From Clostridiales bacterium (GTDB taxonomy: Bacteria; Bacillota; Clostridia; Christensenellales; Borkfalkiaceae), in contig SVIP01000001.1 of assembly GCA_015069425.1 (NCBI GenBank), positions 124,001-188,000 on the forward strand: a DNA stretch of 64,000 nucleotides. The letters run 5' to 3'. How positions within the stretch are numbered: the stretch's first letter is position 1; every line of letters starts with the position of its first letter. Below the pieces are notes generated by a model that was given only the letters and a program-made list of their open reading frames with translations, did not search any database and was not told where the DNA came from. A program made the translations under genes and the position numbers. Positions 1 through 9,146 of the stretch are shown here, piece by piece.

Positions 1-584
1 GCATTTTTCATTATAACTTCAAGTTCTTCTTCGGTGTCTGCAAAACCACCACCAGTTCCACCTAAAGTAAATGCAGGACGCAATACTACAGGGTAACCTA
101 TTCTTTTTGCAGATTCTTTAGCCTCTTCAATACTATATGTTATTTCAGATTGAATAACGGGTTGACCGATACTTTCGCACATTTCTTTGAAAAGTTCTCT
201 ATCTTCTGCCCTTTCAATACTCTTTGCGTTCGTTCCTAAAAGTTCAACGCCACATTCTTCTAAAACGCCTTTTTTTGCAAGTTGCATCGCTAAGTTTAAG
301 CCCGTTTGTCCGCCAAGACCAGGAATTATTGCATCTGGTCTTTCATAACGCAAAATCTTTGCGACGTATTCAAGCGTAAGCGGTTCCATATACACTTTGT
401 CTGCTATACTGGTGTCTGTCATTATGGTAGCAGGATTACTGTTACACAAAATTACTTCATATCCCTCTTCCTTTAACGCTAAACACGCTTGTGTTCCTGC
501 ATAGTCGAATTCAGCAGCTTGTCCTATTATGATAGGTCCGCTTCCTATTACTAGTACTTTTTTTATGTCCGTTCTCTTAGGCAT
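1..584 (-). CDS. carB: Carbamoyl-phosphate synthase large subunit, N-terminal part (runs off left edge)
   Basis: Makes carbamoyl phosphate from glutamine-derived ammonia, bicarbonate and ATP for pyrimidine and arginine synthesis. The first 194 codons are visible, from an ATG at 582-584 behind the ribosome site AAGGAGA. The translation opens [17 protein letters not shown] and continues with the family's [16 protein letters not shown] block, NSNPATIM and GGQTGLN, the start of the first ATP-grasp/pre-ATP-grasp domain. It follows pyrC by 32 bases on the same strand, so it should share pyrC's promoter and PyrR attenuator. The small subunit carA is not between them; it may lie beyond the left edge. 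Identity is secure; completeness cannot be judged. Confidence 0.95.
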   Translation of the reverse strand, partial: MPKRTDIKKVLVIGSGPIIIGQAAEFDYAGTQACLALKEEGYEVILCNSNPATIMTDTSIADKVYMEPLTLEYVAKILRYERPDAIIPGLGGQTGLNLAMQLAKKGVLEECGVELLGTNAKSIERAEDRELFKEMCESIGQPVIQSEITYSIEEAKESAKRIGYPVVLRPAFTLGGTGGGFADTEEELEVIMKN

Positions 585-616
585 ATATTTCTCCTTAAAA
601 TTTGTATATCGTAAAT

Positions 617-1876
617 TTAATTATTTGCTTTATAAACTATGTTGCCGTTATGCACATTAAGCACACATTTTCCGTAAACTTTATATCCCTTAAACGGTGT
701 GCTTTTACCTTTGGAATAAAAGTTTTCTGGATTTATTTCATACTCAGCATCTAAATCAAACACGGCAAGGTTTGCCTTTTTGCCGTCAACTATTCCTACG
801 TCTATATTAAATCGCTTTGCAGGATTAATACTCATTAGTTCTATAACTTTTTCAAGCGATATTATACCCGTTTTAACTAAATTAGTATAAATTATTGGAA
901 ATGCCGTTTCTAATCCGACTATACCATTAAGACTAAGTAGTCCTTTACTCTTTTCCTCTATTGAGTGTGGAGCGTGGTCGGTTGCGATAATTTCAATCGT
1001 GCCGTCCTTTATTCCCTCGATAAGCGCTATCATATCTTCTTTCGCTCTAATCGGTGGATTCATCTTAAATCCGCCGTCGTTAGATATCATCATATCGTGA
1101 AGAACTAGATAATGCGGAGCAGTTTCCCCCGAAACGTCAAGTCCATCTTTTTTTGCCTTTCTTATTAGTTCCACACTCTCTTTTGCTGAAACGTGGCAAA
1201 CGTGATACTTAACACCCGTTTTTCTAACCAATTCAATATCTCTTTCGATAGGTTTATACTCGCTTGCAGAACATATTCCTTTATGACCGTTTAATTTTGC
1301 ATATTCACCGTCGTGAATGTATCCACCGAAAAGTAACGATTCATCTTCACAATGCGCAACTATAATTTTGCCTTTTTCTTTTGCAATTTTCATAGCGGAA
1401 AGCATTAATTCTTCACTCTGAACACCCTTTCCATCGTCAGAAAATCCCAAAACCTTATTAGAAAGAACGTCTAAGTCCGAAAGTTCAATCCCCTTTTGAC
1501 CTTTTGTTATTGATGCGTAGGGATAAACGGAAATAACAGCCTCTTTATCAATAATATCTTGCTGAACTTTTAAGTTCTCTTCGCTATCTGGCACAGGGTT
1601 TAAGTTAGGCATAGTAAAGAGTGCGCTATACCCCGCACTTGCACCCGCCATTGTACCACTTTTAACCGTCTCTTTATAAGAAAAACCCGGCTCTCTCAAA
1701 TGCGTATGCACGTCGATAAAACCGGGGAAAATATATTTATTTAAACAATCAATAGTATTAGCGTCAGAAAAAGAATTAGGCTTAGAAGAGAAAACTTTAC
1801 CCTGGGAAATAAACAAGTCTGTTTTAACAAATTTTCCACCCAGATATACGGTTGCATTTTTTAACGTTAAGTCCAT
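617..1876 (-). CDS. pyrC: Dihydroorotase
   Basis: Zinc amidohydrolase that interconverts carbamoyl aspartate and dihydroorotate in pyrimidine synthesis. At 419 residues it has the usual length of the class I bacterial enzyme. Visible motifs are [10 protein letters not shown] near residue 55 (metal-binding HxH plus the substrate-binding Arg), HCED near 175, HVSA near 230 and ATDHAPH near 300 (metal and catalytic Asp). It is the first gene of the pyr operon: promoter and PyrR attenuator lie directly upstream and carB directly downstream. Confidence 0.96.
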   Translation of the reverse strand: MDLTLKNATVYLGGKFVKTDLFISQGKVFSSKPNSFSDANTIDCLNKYIFPGFIDVHTHLREPGFSYKETVKSGTMAGASAGYSALFTMPNLNPVPDSEENLKVQQDIIDKEAVISVYPYASITKGQKGIELSDLDVLSNKVLGFSDDGKGVQSEELMLSAMKIAKEKGKIIVAHCEDESLLFGGYIHDGEYAKLNGHKGICSASEYKPIERDIELVRKTGVKYHVCHVSAKESVELIRKAKKDGLDVSGETAPHYLVLHDMMISNDGGFKMNPPIRAKEDMIALIEGIKDGTIEIIATDHAPHSIEEKSKGLLSLNGIVGLETAFPIIYTNLVKTGIISLEKVIELMSINPAKRFNIDVGIVDGKKANLAVFDLDAEYEINPENFYSKGKSTPFKGYKVYGKCVLNVHNGNIVYKANN

Positions 1877-1896
1877 ACCTTTCTCCTATTTCGCAG

Positions 1897-1988
1897 AAAA
1901 AAAAGCCCTGCTAAAGCAAGGCTTATAGTAACACAAAATACGGGTAAGCCCGCTATTTACCTAAAACCTTGTCGGTCTCTCTGTACCG
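1897..1988 (-). promoter_or_regulatory. PyrR-type transcription attenuator in the pyrC leader
   Basis: Read on the minus strand, the leader contains CGGUACAGAGAGACCG (1973-1988), which keeps the CAGAGAG core and flanking stem of the PyrR binding loop known from Bacillus pyr leaders. About 50 bases further on is an intrinsic terminator: the stem AAGCCTTGC/GCAGGGCTT (1903-1924) closed by TTTA and followed by eight Ts (1897-1904). The start codon of pyrC is at 1876. The expected logic is that UMP-bound PyrR stabilises the loop, the antiterminator cannot form and transcription stops. I did not resolve the antiterminator pairing by folding. Confidence 0.85.
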
Positions 1989-2009
1989 AATTAAAGATTT
2001 ATCCTATAT

Positions 2010-2038
2010 AGAATATCATTTAAATATTTATATGTCAA
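2010..2038 (-). promoter_or_regulatory. Sigma-A type promoter of the pyrC-carB operon
   Basis: On the minus strand TTGACA (2033-2038) is separated by 17 bases from TATTCT (2010-2015). This near-consensus promoter would start transcription about 20 bases before the PyrR binding loop, the correct arrangement for attenuation. Confidence 0.75.
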
Positions 2039-2092
2039 ATAAATAGCCGATTTATTTTTAAAACCCGTCTTAAATTATGCTGTTCTTTTTTG

Positions 2093-3340
2093 TTATACTC
2101 CTTTCTTTCTCCCAAGTTCGGTATTGTCAACTTTTCTATCCCTTAATACCTTTTCGGGATTTGGTTTTGTTTCAAATCTATAATCAGTGCCGTTTTTCTT
2201 GATATACTTATCTATCACGTTGTGTGATGCAACACTTGAAACTGAAGAATTTACTTGACGTTGATATTTAAAAAAGTCTGCTCCGTCTGGCAATTCGTCG
2301 ATTTTTACCATTGTTTCTCTATACCCTGTGTTCCGCACGGTATTCATAACTTCTCTAACGTAACTAATATTAGACTTTAACTTAATTAACGACGGAAAAT
2401 CTGCACCACCAACGAAAAGTTGCTCCCACTCTCTGCCTTCGTACTTATATAAAACGTCTGACGCAATTTTTAAGTGTTTTAATTCTTCTTCAAAATGCAT
2501 AAGCCAAATTTTCTTTATATACGGGTCACTTTCATCCTCGTAACAAGAATAATACAAATAACACTCTGTATATTCGTGCATTACCCAACACTCTAAAAGT
2601 GTGCACGCTGGGTCCATAAGCGAGCCGTAACCTGATACGTGTTGCTCTTCTATCATAGCAATTTCCGTGTAAAGTTTTCTGCCTAAATCATTATGATAAA
2701 ATCCTGCTATATTCATATAATAGTTCATTGTTTGTTGTTCCGCCGCCGTAATTATTCCCGTATGCAGTCTTGTGATTAAACTGTCTTGCCAAGAATTTAT
2801 ATAACGACGAATATCGTCTTTAGGGTGGCGATGTTCTGAAATTGTTGGACGTGCAGGTGTTATTTCAGTATATACACCTACTAACCTTTCAGCGTGAACA
2901 CCCTCATCCATATCTAAAAGATTTGCATATCTATATAAATGGTCAAAATCTTCTAATAATGCGAAATCAAGTTGGGCTTTTACTACTGGATTTGGCTCTT
3001 TTTGTGCCATTTCCGCAGTTAAATCTACCGCCAATTGTTCATAACCAATGGTAGTTTCTAAAATAGTTTCGTCAATAGGCTTTAACCCAGATATTCTTTT
3101 TTGTTGCTGTTGTTCTTGTCTTCTAACCTCTGCCACAATACGACGAATATCATTATTTAAACAGTGCCTATTTAAATGGTGTAAAAACCAGTTGGATTCA
3201 AATTCCGTTCCGTTCATTAAAATTACTCTGGTTTTAGTATAAGGACCTGTCGTATTCTTGTCATAAGGCTTGACTGCTAATGCGTTCCAATTTGCATAGG
3301 TGATTTTGCCGTCTTTCGGCATCTCTTTAAAAGGGTTCAT
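2093..3340 (-). CDS. Ferritin-like (rubrerythrin-fold) protein of unknown function
   Basis: A 415-residue soluble protein behind a good ribosome site (AAGGAGATAAAAT). No signal peptide or membrane segment is seen. The middle has spaced acidic/His motifs typical of a four-helix diiron carboxylate bundle: EDFDHLYRYANLLD near residue 130, EIAMIEEQH near 226, HEYTECYLYY near 255 and HFEEELKHLK near 283. The ends (PFKEMPKDGK at the start, Lys/Arg-rich tail) match no domain I know. It stands alone between malQ and the pyr promoter. A role in oxygen or peroxide defence or iron handling is an inference from the fold only. Confidence 0.6.
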   Translation of the reverse strand: MNPFKEMPKDGKITYANWNALAVKPYDKNTTGPYTKTRVILMNGTEFESNWFLHHLNRHCLNNDIRRIVAEVRRQEQQQQKRISGLKPIDETILETTIGYEQLAVDLTAEMAQKEPNPVVKAQLDFALLEDFDHLYRYANLLDMDEGVHAERLVGVYTEITPARPTISEHRHPKDDIRRYINSWQDSLITRLHTGIITAAEQQTMNYYMNIAGFYHNDLGRKLYTEIAMIEEQHVSGYGSLMDPACTLLECWVMHEYTECYLYYSCYEDESDPYIKKIWLMHFEEELKHLKIASDVLYKYEGREWEQLFVGGADFPSLIKLKSNISYVREVMNTVRNTGYRETMVKIDELPDGADFFKYQRQVNSSVSSVASHNVIDKYIKKNGTDYRFETKPNPEKVLRDRKVDNTELGRKKGV

Positions 3341-3390
3341 ATTTTATCTCCTTAAATAATTTACCCCTATTATCACCAATTTAAAAATAA

Positions 3391-3414
3391 ATATACCACT
3401 CGCAAGTGGTATAT
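3391..3414 (-). terminator. Terminator after malQ
   Basis: Inverted repeat ATATACCACT/AGTGGTATAT with a four-base loop just after the malQ stop; on the minus strand it is followed by the T-rich run TTTATTTTTAA. Confidence 0.6.
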
Positions 3415-3417
3415 CTT

Positions 3418-4917
3418 TTATCTGTTATATCTTTTTGTTAAATTGTTATACAGTTTTGCAATCGTTGGATTAAAGTCCTCTTCAACAAATCTTACCGCCC
3501 AGTTTTGATCTTTTACTGTTCCAGGCTCGTTAATCCTATATTCTGTTCCTCTACGCAATAAATCTTGCATTGGCAGAACGAAAAGTTTAGATTTTGTGCT
3601 TAAACCTAATTCAATTATTGCCCTAGATAAATCTTCAGAAGTGTCTACACTACCATCGATTCCAAAAATGCTTAAACTTTTTTGTACTCCACGAATAAGA
3701 TTGTTTTTATCCCAGTCCGTACAAGAATTTATTAAACCTATAAGCGTATCGTTGTCGTGCGTTCCAGTATAACATATAGAATTTTCTTCTATGTTTTGAG
3801 GAAGATACAAGTTATTCTCTTCTCCGTTAAAAGCAAAAGATAAAACTTTCATTCCTGGGTAGCCGACGGATTTAAGTAAATTCCTCACACCATCGTCAAT
3901 AATACCTAAATCTTCTGCTATAATTCTTTCTTTATCTATTTTAAAGTGAAGAGCAGTAAAAAGTTCTTCAGACGGAACACAAATCCACTCGCCCTCTTTT
4001 GCATCAGTTCGCCAAGCATCTACTTCATAATATCTGTCTAATGCACGGAAATGGTCTATCCTAACGTAATCGTATATATCTAAAACCTTGCTAATTCTTT
4101 CCGTCCACCAAGAAAAATTATCTGATAAGTGCTGATTATAATCATAAACGGGATTACCCCAAAGTTGACCATCGCTACAAAAATAATCTGGTGGAACGCC
4201 TGCCACCTTTTTGGGCATCAAATTTTCGTCTAGTTTAAAAAGTTCTGGATTTTTCCACACGTCAACGCTATCAAGTGCAACGTATAGTGGCATATCTCCA
4301 ACTATACTAATCCCTTTTTTATTTGCGTATTCTTTAAGTTTTAGCCACTGACTTTTTGCTAAATACTGAACGAACTGCCAAAAAAGAATCTCCTCTTTAT
4401 AGTCGTTAATAAACCCATCTAACGCCTCTTTATTTCTATATTTATACTCAAAATCCCACTCGTAAAAATGTTTCTGCCCAGACGCAAACTTTAACGCCAT
4501 AAATAGTGCATAGTCAAGGTAATCTTTATCTTTAATAAATTCAGTAAAATCCTTATCTTCTTTATTAAAACGAGAAAAGGCTTTCCTTAATAGCGGATAT
4601 CGAACTGCATACAAATTGGAGTAATCAATATAACCGTTTTTTTCACAGCGTGCAAAACTTGCCTCATTCTCCGTAACCAAACCATCGCTAAGCAACGCAT
4701 CTACACTTATATAATAAGGGTTAAACGAATATGAGCATACCGATGAATAAGGCGAATTGCCGTATCCCGTTTGAACTAACGGTAAAATTTGCCAAATTTT
4801 TTGTCCTGCACTTTTAAGATAATCTATAAAATTGTAACTTTCTTTTCCGAAACTTCCTATACCATACTCGTTTGGCAAGGAAAATATCGGCATCAAAATT
4901 CCACTACTTCTTTCCAT
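3418..4917 (-). CDS. malQ: 4-alpha-glucanotransferase (amylomaltase)
   Basis: GH77 enzyme that transfers alpha-1,4-glucan segments between maltodextrins in glycogen/starch use; cytoplasmic. The 499 residues match the short bacterial form. It shows the N-terminal RSSGILMPIFSLPNEYGIGSFG, the IWQILPL and SPYSS segments, GDMPLYVALDSVDVW, RIDHFRALDRYYEV holding the nucleophile Asp, AEDLG with the acid/base Glu, and GTHDNDT with the third acidic residue. It lies 8 bases after the SDR gene on the same strand and is probably co-transcribed with it, although the two are not obviously related functionally. Confidence 0.96.
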   Translation of the reverse strand: MERSSGILMPIFSLPNEYGIGSFGKESYNFIDYLKSAGQKIWQILPLVQTGYGNSPYSSVCSYSFNPYYISVDALLSDGLVTENEASFARCEKNGYIDYSNLYAVRYPLLRKAFSRFNKEDKDFTEFIKDKDYLDYALFMALKFASGQKHFYEWDFEYKYRNKEALDGFINDYKEEILFWQFVQYLAKSQWLKLKEYANKKGISIVGDMPLYVALDSVDVWKNPELFKLDENLMPKKVAGVPPDYFCSDGQLWGNPVYDYNQHLSDNFSWWTERISKVLDIYDYVRIDHFRALDRYYEVDAWRTDAKEGEWICVPSEELFTALHFKIDKERIIAEDLGIIDDGVRNLLKSVGYPGMKVLSFAFNGEENNLYLPQNIEENSICYTGTHDNDTLIGLINSCTDWDKNNLIRGVQKSLSIFGIDGSVDTSEDLSRAIIELGLSTKSKLFVLPMQDLLRRGTEYRINEPGTVKDQNWAVRFVEEDFNPTIAKLYNNLTKRYNR

Positions 4918-4925
4918 TTTAACTT

Positions 4926-5660
4926 TTAAATGAATCCACCGTCACAAGAAATCGTTTGACCTGTAATAAAACTAGAACTATCAGAGCATAAAAAATAAAT
5001 TAATTCCGCTACGTCGTTTGGCGTTCCTAACCTATTTAGCGGAGTTTCTTCTATCAATACATCTACTTCTTCTTTAGAAAAACGAGCGTTCATTTCCGTG
5101 TCAATCACACCTGGACAAACACAGTTTACGTTTATTCCGCTCGGTGCTAATTCTTTCGCCAATGCTTTAGTATAGCCAATGAGTGCAGATTTACTTGCAG
5201 AATAAGCAACCTCCATACTCGCACCAGCAATTCCCCACATAGAGGAAACGTTTACTATTTTTCCGCTCTTATTATCAATCATTGACGGCAAAACTTTATT
5301 AACAAGATAATATATGCTTTTGATATTAACGTTAAACACTTTATCCCAGTCTTGTTCGGTTGTTTCGGTTATAAGTTTATAAAGCCCTACGCCCGCATTG
5401 TTTACAACCGCATCAATTTTTTTATATTTTGAAAAAATATCTTCAAACATTTTATCAATGGAATTTAAATCGGTAAAATCGGCTGTTACGGGATATACCG
5501 CACCGCCTAAATTTTCCCTTTCAAGTTCCTCAATCAGTTTTTTAAGTTCAGTTTTATTCTTATTATACTGTGCGATAACGGTATAACCATTTTGAACGAA
5601 TTTTTTAACAATTGCTCTGCCTATTCCACCGCTCGCACCCGTAATTAATACAGTTTTCAA
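4926..5660 (-). CDS. ymfI: SDR-family reductase next to efp, probable EF-P 5-aminopentanone reductase (YmfI-like)
   Basis: Short-chain dehydrogenase: TGASGGIGRA (Rossmann glycine motif) at the N-terminus, NNAG near residue 90, catalytic Ser, YSASK (Tyr/Lys) near 155 and C-terminal SSSFITGQTISCDGG. I place the start at a TTG (5658-5660) because it is preceded by TGGAG at good spacing and gives MKTVLITGASGG; the longer frame to 5690 would begin inside the efp terminator. It directly follows efp, whose loop carries Lys32. In Bacillus subtilis the SDR YmfI completes the 5-aminopentanol modification of that lysine. FabG-like 3-oxoacyl-ACP reductase is the alternative. SDR identity is certain, the EF-P role is inferred. 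Confidence 0.75.
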   Translation of the reverse strand: MKTVLITGASGGIGRAIVKKFVQNGYTVIAQYNKNKTELKKLIEELERENLGGAVYPVTADFTDLNSIDKMFEDIFSKYKKIDAVVNNAGVGLYKLITETTEQDWDKVFNVNIKSIYYLVNKVLPSMIDNKSGKIVNVSSMWGIAGASMEVAYSASKSALIGYTKALAKELAPSGINVNCVCPGVIDTEMNARFSKEEVDVLIEETPLNRLGTPNDVAELIYFLCSDSSSFITGQTISCDGGFI

Positions 5661-5679
5661 GTTGTTTCTCCAATATTCA

Positions 5680-5708
5680 AATACCCGCAAAAAAACTTTG
5701 CGGGTATT
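5680..5708 (-). terminator. Terminator after efp
   Basis: AATACCCGCAAA and TTTGCGGGTATT form a 12-bp stem 22 bases after the efp stop. It lies just before the ribosome site of the SDR gene, so SDR and malQ expression would depend on read-through or an internal promoter. Confidence 0.6.
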
Positions 5709-5729
5709 ATAATTAATTTTTTAAGGATA

Positions 5730-6290
5730 TTAGCCCTTTACTCTTTCCATATATTCGCCAGTTCTGGTGTCAACTCTAATGAGTTCACCTTCTTCAACAA
5801 ACATAGGTACTTGAAGTTTTGTACCAGTTTCTAGAATTGCTTCCTTAGTTGCGTTGGTTGCAGTGTTACCCTTAACAGATGGGTCTGCTTGTGTTACACG
5901 AAGTGTTACAAAGTTTTCACATTCAACTGAGAATGCATTGCCTTTATAAGATCTTACGATAACTGGATCGTTTTCTTTAATCCATTTAAGTGCATCTTCA
6001 ACTTGATCATAGTTAAGTGGAACGAGGTTAAATTCTTGGTCCATGAAATAGTAAAGTTCACCATCGGTATAAGAATAAGTCATGTTTCTAGTTTCGATTT
6101 GTGCTTCTTGTACTTTTTCGGTTGGGTTCCAAGTTTTTTCTAAAACTGAACCGGTTACTACGTTCTTCATTTTGGTTCTTACGAACGCTGCACCTTTACC
6201 AGGTTTAACGTGTTGGAAATCTACGATTGTGAAAATTCCGCTTTCATATTCAAAAGTTACGCCCTTTCTGAAATCGCCTGCTGATATCAT
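5730..6290 (-). CDS. efp: Translation elongation factor P
   Basis: Relieves ribosome stalling at consecutive prolines by binding between the P and E sites. It has 186 residues, the usual length, with three beta-barrel domains. The domain I loop reads [10 protein letters not shown], placing the tip residue at Lys32, the position modified in Bacillus-type EF-P. The C-terminal [15 protein letters not shown] signature is present. It sits after the M24 aminopeptidase, a common Firmicutes pairing, and is followed by the SDR that may modify it. No EpmA or EpmB homologue is in the window. Confidence 0.97.
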   Translation of the reverse strand: MISAGDFRKGVTFEYESGIFTIVDFQHVKPGKGAAFVRTKMKNVVTGSVLEKTWNPTEKVQEAQIETRNMTYSYTDGELYYFMDQEFNLVPLNYDQVEDALKWIKENDPVIVRSYKGNAFSVECENFVTLRVTQADPSVKGNTATNATKEAILETGTKLQVPMFVEEGELIRVDTRTGEYMERVKG

Positions 6291-6344
6291 ATTGTTTTTC
6301 TCCTTAAAAGTTATCTGTTTTTATTTTTAGGTTTTTAACCTTTA

Positions 6345-7379
6345 TTACAAAATTATTAATTTTTTTTCGTCGCTAAAAAGTCGTTCTACCTTTCCACCGT
6401 TTATTAGCACCGTGTCTTCAATTCTAATGCCAAACTTATAATCTAAATATACACCCGGCTCTACGGTAAATATCATATTTTCTTTTATTTCACCATTGCC
6501 TTTAGGTGATAAAGTTGGAAACTCGTGAATTTCTAGTCCCACACCATGCCCTAACGAGTGTGTAAAATATTCACCATAACCCGCTTTAGTTAAATAATCT
6601 CTAGCAATTTTATCTGCGTTTATTAAACTCATTCCTACAGAAATATTTTTCTCTGCTATTAGATTTGCATTTAACACCGCATCGTAAACTTTAGTAAACT
6701 CTTCGTCGGGTTCTCCAAAAAACGCAGTTCTCGTTAAATCCGAACAGTATCCGTTTATTTTGCACCCCATATCCACCAATATCGGCATATTATCTTCTAA
6801 TACAGTTTCGCCCGTTTCGTGATGCGGAACAGCAGAATTAGCACCGAAAGCGACTATTGTTTCAAACGCTATTTCATCTGCACCATACTCTAGCGAAAGT
6901 TTATCAAGCGTTTCTTTAAGCTCTCGTTCCGTCATACCTTTTTTAACGGTTCTTATTGCCTCGTGATAAGCGGTTTGCGTAATTTTACAAGCCTTTTTTA
7001 TGCTCTCTATCTCAAACTCGTCTTTAACCGACATCAGTCTTTCTAACTCGTCTGCACAGTCAAAAACTTTAACGCCTTTACTTTTATATTCTTCGTATTC
7101 TTTTACTGTTGTAGTTCGATAGTCAACGTAAATATTTTCAATCCCCAAATCACTTAAAAAATCAAATACACTATCTATACCACGATATAGTCTACATTCA
7201 ACATTAACTTTTTTAAGTTTATCTTTAGCTGCGCAAAAATACCTTGCGTCAGTAAAATAAGTTTGGCTTTTTGCAATTATCAATACGCCCTCTGCTATAT
7301 CGACGTTGCTAAAATATCTTCTTAAATTTCTATCGGTTAGCAAATACGCAAACTTATCTTTACACAGAATATTTTTCAT
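6345..7379 (-). CDS. M24B aminopeptidase (Xaa-Pro peptidase)
   Basis: Metallopeptidase expected to remove N-terminal residues preceding proline. It has 344 residues: an N-terminal creatinase-like domain (1-115) and a pita-bread catalytic domain. Metal ligands are visible in DMGCKINGYCSDLTRT (two Asp), HSLGHGVGLEIHE (His), and the two Glu of FTVEPGVY and RIEDTV. It lies directly upstream of efp on the same strand (54 bases), the arrangement of yqhT-efp in Bacillus. Substrate specificity cannot be read from sequence. Confidence 0.92.
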   Translation of the reverse strand: MKNILCKDKFAYLLTDRNLRRYFSNVDIAEGVLIIAKSQTYFTDARYFCAAKDKLKKVNVECRLYRGIDSVFDFLSDLGIENIYVDYRTTTVKEYEEYKSKGVKVFDCADELERLMSVKDEFEIESIKKACKITQTAYHEAIRTVKKGMTERELKETLDKLSLEYGADEIAFETIVAFGANSAVPHHETGETVLEDNMPILVDMGCKINGYCSDLTRTAFFGEPDEEFTKVYDAVLNANLIAEKNISVGMSLINADKIARDYLTKAGYGEYFTHSLGHGVGLEIHEFPTLSPKGNGEIKENMIFTVEPGVYLDYKFGIRIEDTVLINGGKVERLFSDEKKLIIL

Positions 7380-7415
7380 TTTACTTATTTATTTTACCAA
7401 AAATTTATGTATAAG

Positions 7416-8261
7416 TCAATTACCGTAATATATTTTTTGCATTTTTACCGCATCAATATCTTGAGTTCCGGCAGATTCGCATATAATATACGGCTCTAAA
7501 CCTAATTTTTTAAGTGCATTAGATAACGGCTCGAACTCTGGTCCATATCTTTGATCTTCAAAAGTCAAGTGTCTTACTTCACCTTTTGCAGAGTATTCTA
7601 TCTTAGAAAAATGTATATGGAAATTCTTCATTTTATCAAACCCCAACTCGTCTACCATATACTCTAAACGCTCTAAATAATCTTTTTCAGTTTTTAAACT
7701 ACCGCACTCCCTAGCATTTATGTGCCCAAAATCAACGGCAGGAATGTATATTTTATCTATTTTGCAAAACCGAGTAATCTCTTCTATTGTACCTATCTGT
7801 CCTATTTTACCCATCGTTTCAGGACATATATAAAGGTTGTCAAATCCGTTTTCGTAAATTTTATCACGCAAAATTTTTAAACGCTCTTCGGTTAAATCTA
7901 CCGCTTGTTCTCTTTTCATTTTGCCTTGGCTTGCTGGGTGAAACACAACCCTCTTCCCACCCATTAGTTTTACCTTTTGAGCGGATTGTAATACGTATCC
8001 GTAAGATTTTTGAGCATTTTCTTCTTCTGGATTTGCGAAATTAATATAATATGGTGCATGAACGCTTATTTCAACCCCTGCATCTAAAAATGCTTGCCCT
8101 ATTGAAAGTGCGCGCTCGTCTGACAAATTCACACCACGCCCAAATGAATATTCAAAACAAGAAAGCCCTTTTTCTTTAACCCAAACGGCGGATTCTTCGC
8201 TTTTACTTTTCCCCGCAAGTTGAAATTCAATAGAATTTCCACTCGGTCCAAACTTTATCAT
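7416..8261 (-). CDS. nfo: Endonuclease IV (AP endonuclease, TIM barrel)
   Basis: Zinc-dependent nuclease that cuts 5' of abasic sites in base-excision repair. It has 281 residues. The family metal-ligand motifs appear in order: HAPYYINFANP near residue 69, VFHPASQG near 107, ICPETMGK near 147, PAVDFGHINAR near 175, HIHFSK near 214 and CESAG near 264. It starts 3 bases after the ribF stop, so it is translationally linked to ribF and part of the long rimP-to-efp gene series. Confidence 0.93.
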   Translation of the reverse strand: MIKFGPSGNSIEFQLAGKSKSEESAVWVKEKGLSCFEYSFGRGVNLSDERALSIGQAFLDAGVEISVHAPYYINFANPEEENAQKSYGYVLQSAQKVKLMGGKRVVFHPASQGKMKREQAVDLTEERLKILRDKIYENGFDNLYICPETMGKIGQIGTIEEITRFCKIDKIYIPAVDFGHINARECGSLKTEKDYLERLEYMVDELGFDKMKNFHIHFSKIEYSAKGEVRHLTFEDQRYGPEFEPLSNALKKLGLEPYIICESAGTQDIDAVKMQKIYYGN

Positions 8262-8264
8262 ATT

Positions 8265-9146
8265 TTATCCCCTTGATAACTTTATATCAACTTTTAACTG
8301 TTCCTTAAGTGCATCTTCGCTTTCAAATTTTTTTATTTCCCTTAAATATTTATCAAAATACACTGTCATATATTTACCGTATAAATCGCCTGAATAATCA
8401 ATAATATGTGCCTCGAGTAACTTTCCTAATAGCGAATAGGTCGGACGTGCGCCAAAGTTGATAACCGCTCTATAAGTCTTTCCCTCAATTATACAATACC
8501 CTGCGTAAACGCCGTCTTTAATACACTGTTTGTCTTTTTCAATTTTTATATTAACGGTTGGAAACCCAATTTTTCTGCCAACTTTTCTGTCTTTAAAAAC
8601 TTCTCCACTAACAGAATAATCACGCCCTAGATATTCTTTAATATTAGAAAGGTCACCATTTTCTAACATCTTTTTAACGGCAGTTGTCGATATTCTCTCC
8701 CCTAAAATATTCTCGGTTTCTACTATTTTTACCGTTTGATTTTTAGCTTTTGCGTATTCTTTTAGATAATTAACATCACCTTTACCAAACTTTCCGAAAT
8801 GGTAATCTTCTCCGCAAACGTAACCTTTGATATTATATTTTTTATTCAAAAAATTCAAAAAGGCAAGTTTTCCCATTGATAAAAAAGTGTTTGTCGTTGG
8901 GGCAAAAAAGATTTCATCCACGCCCACTTCATACATAAATTCGCTTCTTTCTCTTATAGTAAAAACCTGTTTTTGTTCTTTGTTTGAAATTTTTGCTCTA
9001 AGGTTTCCCTTAAAAGTAAAAACTACCGTTTTTGCTCCTTGCAAATCGGCTAGGTTTTTTGCTGTTTGTATAACTTTTTTATGTCCACGATGCACGCTGT
9101 CAAAATAGCCAAGCGCTATTACCGCAGTAGTCTTATTATCTGACAT
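8265..9146 (-). CDS. ribF: Bifunctional riboflavin kinase / FAD synthetase
   Basis: Converts riboflavin to FMN and then FAD. It has 293 residues. The N-terminal nucleotidyltransferase half opens ALGYFDSVHRGHKKVI (HxGH motif) and has GERISTTAVKKML (ISST-like). The C-terminal kinase half begins with the family's GRDYSVSGEVFKDRKVGRKIGFPTVNI and contains KDGVYAGYC. It overlaps the end of truB by 11 bases, the usual truB-ribF coupling in Firmicutes. Confidence 0.96.
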   Translation of the reverse strand: MSDNKTTAVIALGYFDSVHRGHKKVIQTAKNLADLQGAKTVVFTFKGNLRAKISNKEQKQVFTIRERSEFMYEVGVDEIFFAPTTNTFLSMGKLAFLNFLNKKYNIKGYVCGEDYHFGKFGKGDVNYLKEYAKAKNQTVKIVETENILGERISTTAVKKMLENGDLSNIKEYLGRDYSVSGEVFKDRKVGRKIGFPTVNIKIEKDKQCIKDGVYAGYCIIEGKTYRAVINFGARPTYSLLGKLLEAHIIDYSGDLYGKYMTVYFDKYLREIKKFESEDALKEQLKVDIKLSRG

